Of a stretch of 64,000 nt of DNA, positions 61,227 to 64,000 are shown one piece after another. The first letter of the stretch is position 1; each line of letters starts with the position of its first letter. Under the pieces are notes generated by a model. That model did no database searches. It saw nothing but the letters and a program-made list of their open reading frames with translations, and was not told where the DNA came from. The stretch lies in assembly GCA_905234265.1 (NCBI GenBank), contig CAJOHJ010000003.1, forward strand, positions 158,382 to 222,381. The letters run 5' to 3'. A program made the position numbers and the translations under genes. This stretch comes from an uncultured Prevotella sp. GTDB taxonomy: Bacteria; Bacteroidota; Bacteroidia; Bacteroidales; Bacteroidaceae.

Positions 61227-61709
61227 CTATGCCAAGCTCAAAACAGCAGCATAGAATTTATATATCTCGTCAAGGAAAACTTTAGTTTCTTGGGGAGTAG
61301 GATATTGATCCGCTTGATGCAGATATTTATTTCTTTTGTTCCTGATACTATCATCATTGCTGAAACCCTTTGCAAACATATGAGATGGTATTTTTGAAAA
61401 AGTATTCCTACCACTCGGTGGGGTTTGCAATTTCTTCATATATGAACCCATTGTGTGATATTTCAATTGAGTCGGTACAAGCCCATACAAATCAAGGAAG
61501 GTTTCCAGACCAGTTTCCAGCGCTCTAGTTGCATGGAGCAATTTATTGATACGTTGTGCCTGCGGGTCCTTAACTTTTGTTTCAACAATTGCTATTTTGT
61601 TGAACTCATTATACACACGCTGATACATCGCTTCACGTGCAGCATTCCCCACACATTTGCGATAAAGGTCCAGCATTATGGTTTGTATTTGTTTATTTTT
61701 CTTTGCCAT
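61227..61709 (-). CDS. HEPN-like protein with RNKYLH motif
   Basis: 160 residues, helical. SIRNKRNKYLHQADQYPT near residues 119-137 contains R-x4-H (RNKYLH), the catalytic pattern of HEPN ribonucleases. Starts 17 bases before the end of the upstream gene, so the two overlap and are coupled. HEPN proteins often serve as toxins in abortive infection; no nucleotidyltransferase (MNT) antitoxin is seen next to it. Confidence 0.68.
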   Translation of the reverse strand: MAKKNKQIQTIMLDLYRKCVGNAAREAMYQRVYNEFNKIAIVETKVKDPQAQRINKLLHATRALETGLETFLDLYGLVPTQLKYHTMGSYMKKLQTPPSGRNTFSKIPSHMFAKGFSNDDSIRNKRNKYLHQADQYPTPQETKVFLDEIYKFYAAVLSLA

Positions 61710-62589
61710 ATTCTATACCAAATAATTTCAAACCTTCTTCGTGTATAGCATTAAGCGTCTGCAGAGAATCTACCGATACCGGAGCCACACCTACATATGC
61801 CAAACTAGATGCCCATAACACATCTTCCTCTTTAACTAACAAATCTGTATTAAGCAAACTGATTTGAGGTTCATCTTTACGCAAATACAATTGCCCATTG
61901 TCCAAGCTATACTGGCTGAAAAGCGAATAAGTCATTATTCCGTCAAGCGACTCTCGCACGCTCATTTTTTTTGGTTTTGGTTTCGAAAACACGAAAGAAC
62001 CATCTGCATAGTATCCATTTTTGACGGTTTTCCCTTTTCTATCGTCCGCCCAACTCTGTACCCTCGGTAGTTTTTGCCATTGATCTGAATGAACTTCGGC
62101 AAACTTTCCTCTGTATTGCCTAGTAGTATATCCAAGATTCACATACTTGTAATAACTCTCTGTTGCATGAGTACGCACTCGTTTGCTCAACATCTTAACA
62201 TCTTTACTTCTTCTATCAGAGTCAATTACTGATACCACCTCCTTAATCTGGCTTGTATCAAGAACTCTATGAAATGCTTCTCTTAGGTTCTTGTTTACAT
62301 CACCCTCAGATTCGACATCAAACAGCAATATGGTTTTCATGTCTCTAGCATAGACAAGTCTCGAAGTATAAATCCTTCGGAGAAAGCTGTCAATGTTCTT
62401 TTTCTCATGAATGCTTGGTATAAACACGCCGAAAATGCTGTTATCTGCAACAGCAAGGACATCGGGGTTATCCATTACAAACGGACTCTGAGGTTCCGAC
62501 ACATAACGGATACCACCTGCATCATCGAGACATTGCAGAAGTGTACTAATTACACATTTCTTCGTGTTGTTCTTTTTATTATCTTCCAT
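61693..62589 (-). CDS. Unknown protein, first gene of the island run (possible nuclease-like N-terminus)
   Basis: 298 residues, no signal peptide. FVMDNPDVLAVADNSIFGVF is followed by IPSIHEKKNIDSFLRRIYTS and MKTILLFDVESEG; the spacing of Asp, Glu and Lys faintly recalls PD-(D/E)xK nucleases, but this is a weak guess. The C-terminal half (YGKFAEVHS region, LYLRKDEPQISLLNTDLL) is unassigned. Overlaps the HEPN-like gene by 17 bases. Probably a partner of it. Confidence 0.55.
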   Translation of the reverse strand: MEDNKKNNTKKCVISTLLQCLDDAGGIRYVSEPQSPFVMDNPDVLAVADNSIFGVFIPSIHEKKNIDSFLRRIYTSRLVYARDMKTILLFDVESEGDVNKNLREAFHRVLDTSQIKEVVSVIDSDRRSKDVKMLSKRVRTHATESYYKYVNLGYTTRQYRGKFAEVHSDQWQKLPRVQSWADDRKGKTVKNGYYADGSFVFSKPKPKKMSVRESLDGIMTYSLFSQYSLDNGQLYLRKDEPQISLLNTDLLVKEEDVLWASSLAYVGVAPVSVDSLQTLNAIHEEGLKLFGIEYGKEK

Positions 62590-62623
62590 AATGTTTCATT
62601 AACAACTTGTTCGTATAATCCTT

Positions 62624-62652
62624 GTCCTGTATGTTGCGATACCATCGCAACC
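62624..62652. repeat. Right border palindrome of the AT-rich island
   Basis: GTTGCGAT-ACC-ATCGCAAC within GTCCTGTATG... ; matches the left copy at 55445-55473 in 24 of 29 positions. C-to-T and G-to-A differences are at paired stem positions. Confidence 0.7.
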
Positions 62653-62700
62653 TTCCTTGTAGTCCCCGTGCTCAGTGATTTTGCCACTGAGAAAAACTTC

Positions 62701-62983
62701 TCATCTTCCCCCTTCCACCATCTTCATCAGCTTCGGCAGCATCCCTTCTATCTTCGAACATTTTACCTTACTATAACGTTCAAAGTTTATATCGCCCAAT
62801 AACACATTCTCCAACTTCCTTCATCCACATCCCCCACATGGGGCACACATCCAACTCGGAATAGCCCCCGTATTGGGCTTGGGTATCACAGAGCATGTCT
62901 GTGAAGCGGGAGCTGCAGTGCAGGTCACCAAAGAAATTGGTTTCGAGGTTGAACACTTCCAGGTTGATATCCGCCTCTTGCAT
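62701..62983 (-). pseudogene. Frame-broken remnant downstream of the epimerase gene
   Basis: Minus-strand codons from ATG 62983 give 67 residues (MQEADINLEVFNLETNFFGD ... VCPMWGMWMKEVGECVIGRY). A second stretch in another frame continues as KLENVLLGDINFERYSKVKC and SKIEGMLPKLMKMVEGGR and stops at 62701. Joining them needs one frameshift near 62810. Both halves look like real protein; the family is unknown to me. Confidence 0.35.
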
Positions 62984-63091
62984 CCTTATGCCATTTCTAA
63001 AAACCGACAAGCGGCCATATCACTATTGGAAGTTGCTCTCAAACCAATAGCTCAATGACCGACTTGTCTGTATCTTGCTACTTGCTAAACA

Positions 63092-64000
63092 TCATTTGTG
63101 GCCATAGAACTCCTTATACCACTCCGCAAACTTCCTCAGCCCTTCTCTCAATGTAATCTTTGGTGTAAACCCGAAGTCACGTTCTAAGGCTGTGGCATCG
63201 GCATAGGTCGTTGGCACATCACCGGGCTGCATGGGAACGAGTTGCTTGTGTGCCTCGAAGTCGAAGTCTGCGGGAAGGACACCTGCTCGCACCAGTTCCT
63301 CTTGCAGGATGTTCACGAAATCCAGTAGGTTCTCTGGTTGACCACCTCCGATGTTATAAACGGCATATGGAGGGATGGGCAGGCCGTCTTCACCCTTCTT
63401 GCGCTCCGGTGCACCTTGCATCACACGATACACGCCCTCTACAATGTCATCGACATACGTAAAGTCACGACGACAGTTGCCGTAGTTGAATATCTGAATG
63501 GTCTCACCCTTCAACAATTTGTTGGTAAAACCGAAGTATGCCATATCAGGACGACCTGCAGGACCATATACCGTAAAGAAGCGCAAACCCGTGGTGGGAA
63601 TGTCATACAGCTTTGAATAACAGTGAGCAAACAACTCGTTGCTCTTCTTGGTTGCTGCATACAACGACACAGGATTATCCACACGGTCGTCAGTACTGAA
63701 TGGTACTTTCTTGTTACCACCATACACAGAACTTGAAGAAGCATATACCAAATGTTCCACTGGGTTATGTCTGCAAGCTTCCAGTATATTATAGAAGCCA
63801 ATCATGTTGCTCTGAATATAGGCATCAGGATTGGTGATACTATAACGCACGCCAGCCTGTGCAGCGAGATTCACTACCACGTCAAAGTGATACTTCTCGA
63901 ACAGCTCATCAATCAGCGCTTTGTCAGCCAAATCGCCCTTAACGAACTCGTAGTTCAGCGTGGAGGGTTTAGCTTTTTCAATCACACTGAGGCGATAATC
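63092..64000 (-). CDS. NAD-dependent nucleotide-sugar epimerase (UDP-glucuronate 4-epimerase-like), 5' part missing
   Basis: 303 codons visible; the frame is open to the window edge at 64000, so the N-terminal Rossmann GxxGxxG is outside. Seen: DVVVNLAAQAGVRYSITNPD, LVYASSSSVYGGNKKVPFS, LYAATKKSNELFAHCYSKLY (YxxxK catalytic pair), GLRFFTVYGPAGRPDMAYF, RDFTYVDDIVEGVYRVM and YNIGGGQPENLLDFV. The AGxRYS and GPxGRPDMA patterns favour UDP-glucuronate 4-epimerase (CapI-type). Likely part of a capsule or exopolysaccharide locus continuing past the window. Confidence 0.9.
   Translation of the reverse strand, partial: DYRLSVIEKAKPSTLNYEFVKGDLADKALIDELFEKYHFDVVVNLAAQAGVRYSITNPDAYIQSNMIGFYNILEACRHNPVEHLVYASSSSVYGGNKKVPFSTDDRVDNPVSLYAATKKSNELFAHCYSKLYDIPTTGLRFFTVYGPAGRPDMAYFGFTNKLLKGETIQIFNYGNCRRDFTYVDDIVEGVYRVMQGAPERKKGEDGLPIPPYAVYNIGGGQPENLLDFVNILQEELVRAGVLPADFDFEAHKQLVPMQPGDVPTTYADATALERDFGFTPKITLREGLRKFAEWYKEFYGHK

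Larger units (their letters stand above)
62590..63091. other. Gap between island and epimerase gene
   Basis: Contains the right border palindrome (62624-62652) and, on the minus strand, two short coding-looking stretches in different frames (see 62701-62983). I see no clear promoter for the island; a weak A/T-rich area lies at 62590-62620. Confidence 0.5.

Overview
The window looks like a chromosomal segment of a Bacteroidales bacterium, most likely Prevotella or a close relative. The evidence is: (i) the -33 TTTG / -7 TAnnTTTGC promoter architecture upstream of many genes; (ii) gene content typical of that group (GldE-like CNNM/CBS protein, SprE/PorW-like TPR lipoprotein, HU/SPOR protein with its FHA partner, carboxynorspermidine decarboxylase, divergent AroA, TonB-dependent receptor with a carboxypeptidase-like plug extension, C11 lipoprotein peptidase); (iii) roughly 50% GC in the core. 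The assignment is by family knowledge only; no search was run.

Layout. 1-12.2 kb: C-terminal part of ClpC, an AlaX-like tRNA-editing protein, a GH13 alpha-amylase with FabD, an Acetyltransf_6/FemAB-like protein, a TonB-dependent receptor, KdsB, a YebC-family regulator and PheT. 12.4-17.7 kb: a minus-strand run of RNase Z, a lipoprotein, MazG, NspC, a nitrilase-family amidohydrolase and a second lipoprotein. 17.7-23.5 kb: RmlC, the HU-TM-SPOR protein with an overlapping zinc-ribbon/FHA gene, a probable small RNA, an NhaC-type antiporter, an orphan protein and a GH25 lysozyme. 23.7-30 kb: a minus-strand run dapA - PP2C phosphatase - anti-sigma-type kinase - STAS - membrane HATPase - serS, which looks like a partner-switching module embedded among housekeeping genes. 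30-33 kb: a LytS/LytTR-like two-component pair. 33-40 kb: GlgB, YhcH-family protein, a 14-unit MORN protein, RNase Y, ZapA, a coiled-coil partner and an unknown protein. 40-48.4 kb: OMPP1/FadL-like porin, RmlA, a sugar-kinase/uridylyltransferase fusion, a clostripain-like lipoprotein, GldE, SSB and an unknown protein. 48.4-55.3 kb: four tRNAs (Gly, Leu, Leu, Gly), an AlkZ-related protein, Tdk, a very large TPR lipoprotein, AroA and tRNA-Pro.

55.3-63 kb is different: visibly AT-rich, eight minus-strand genes packed tightly or overlapping, with domains typical of anti-phage or conflict systems (an ABC-type ATPase split over two overlapping reading frames, an HNH nuclease overlapping it, a RES-domain protein, two HEPN-like proteins, a possible nuclease-like protein). 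It sits beside tRNA-Pro and is bracketed by two similar palindromes at 55445-55473 and 62624-62652. I read it as a defence island whose ATPase+HNH core resembles Septu (PtuA/PtuB). The window ends inside a nucleotide-sugar epimerase.

The most unusual non-coding signal is a set of short tandem arrays with a 21-bp period. One modular family occurs at five intergenic places, always at or near the 3' end of a gene. Several other arrays with the same 21-bp period but unrelated sequences occur at other gene ends. At three genes (kdsB, rmlA and the gene ending at 39362) the repeated unit contains the last codons and the stop codon of the gene itself, so the stop is reiterated in frame.
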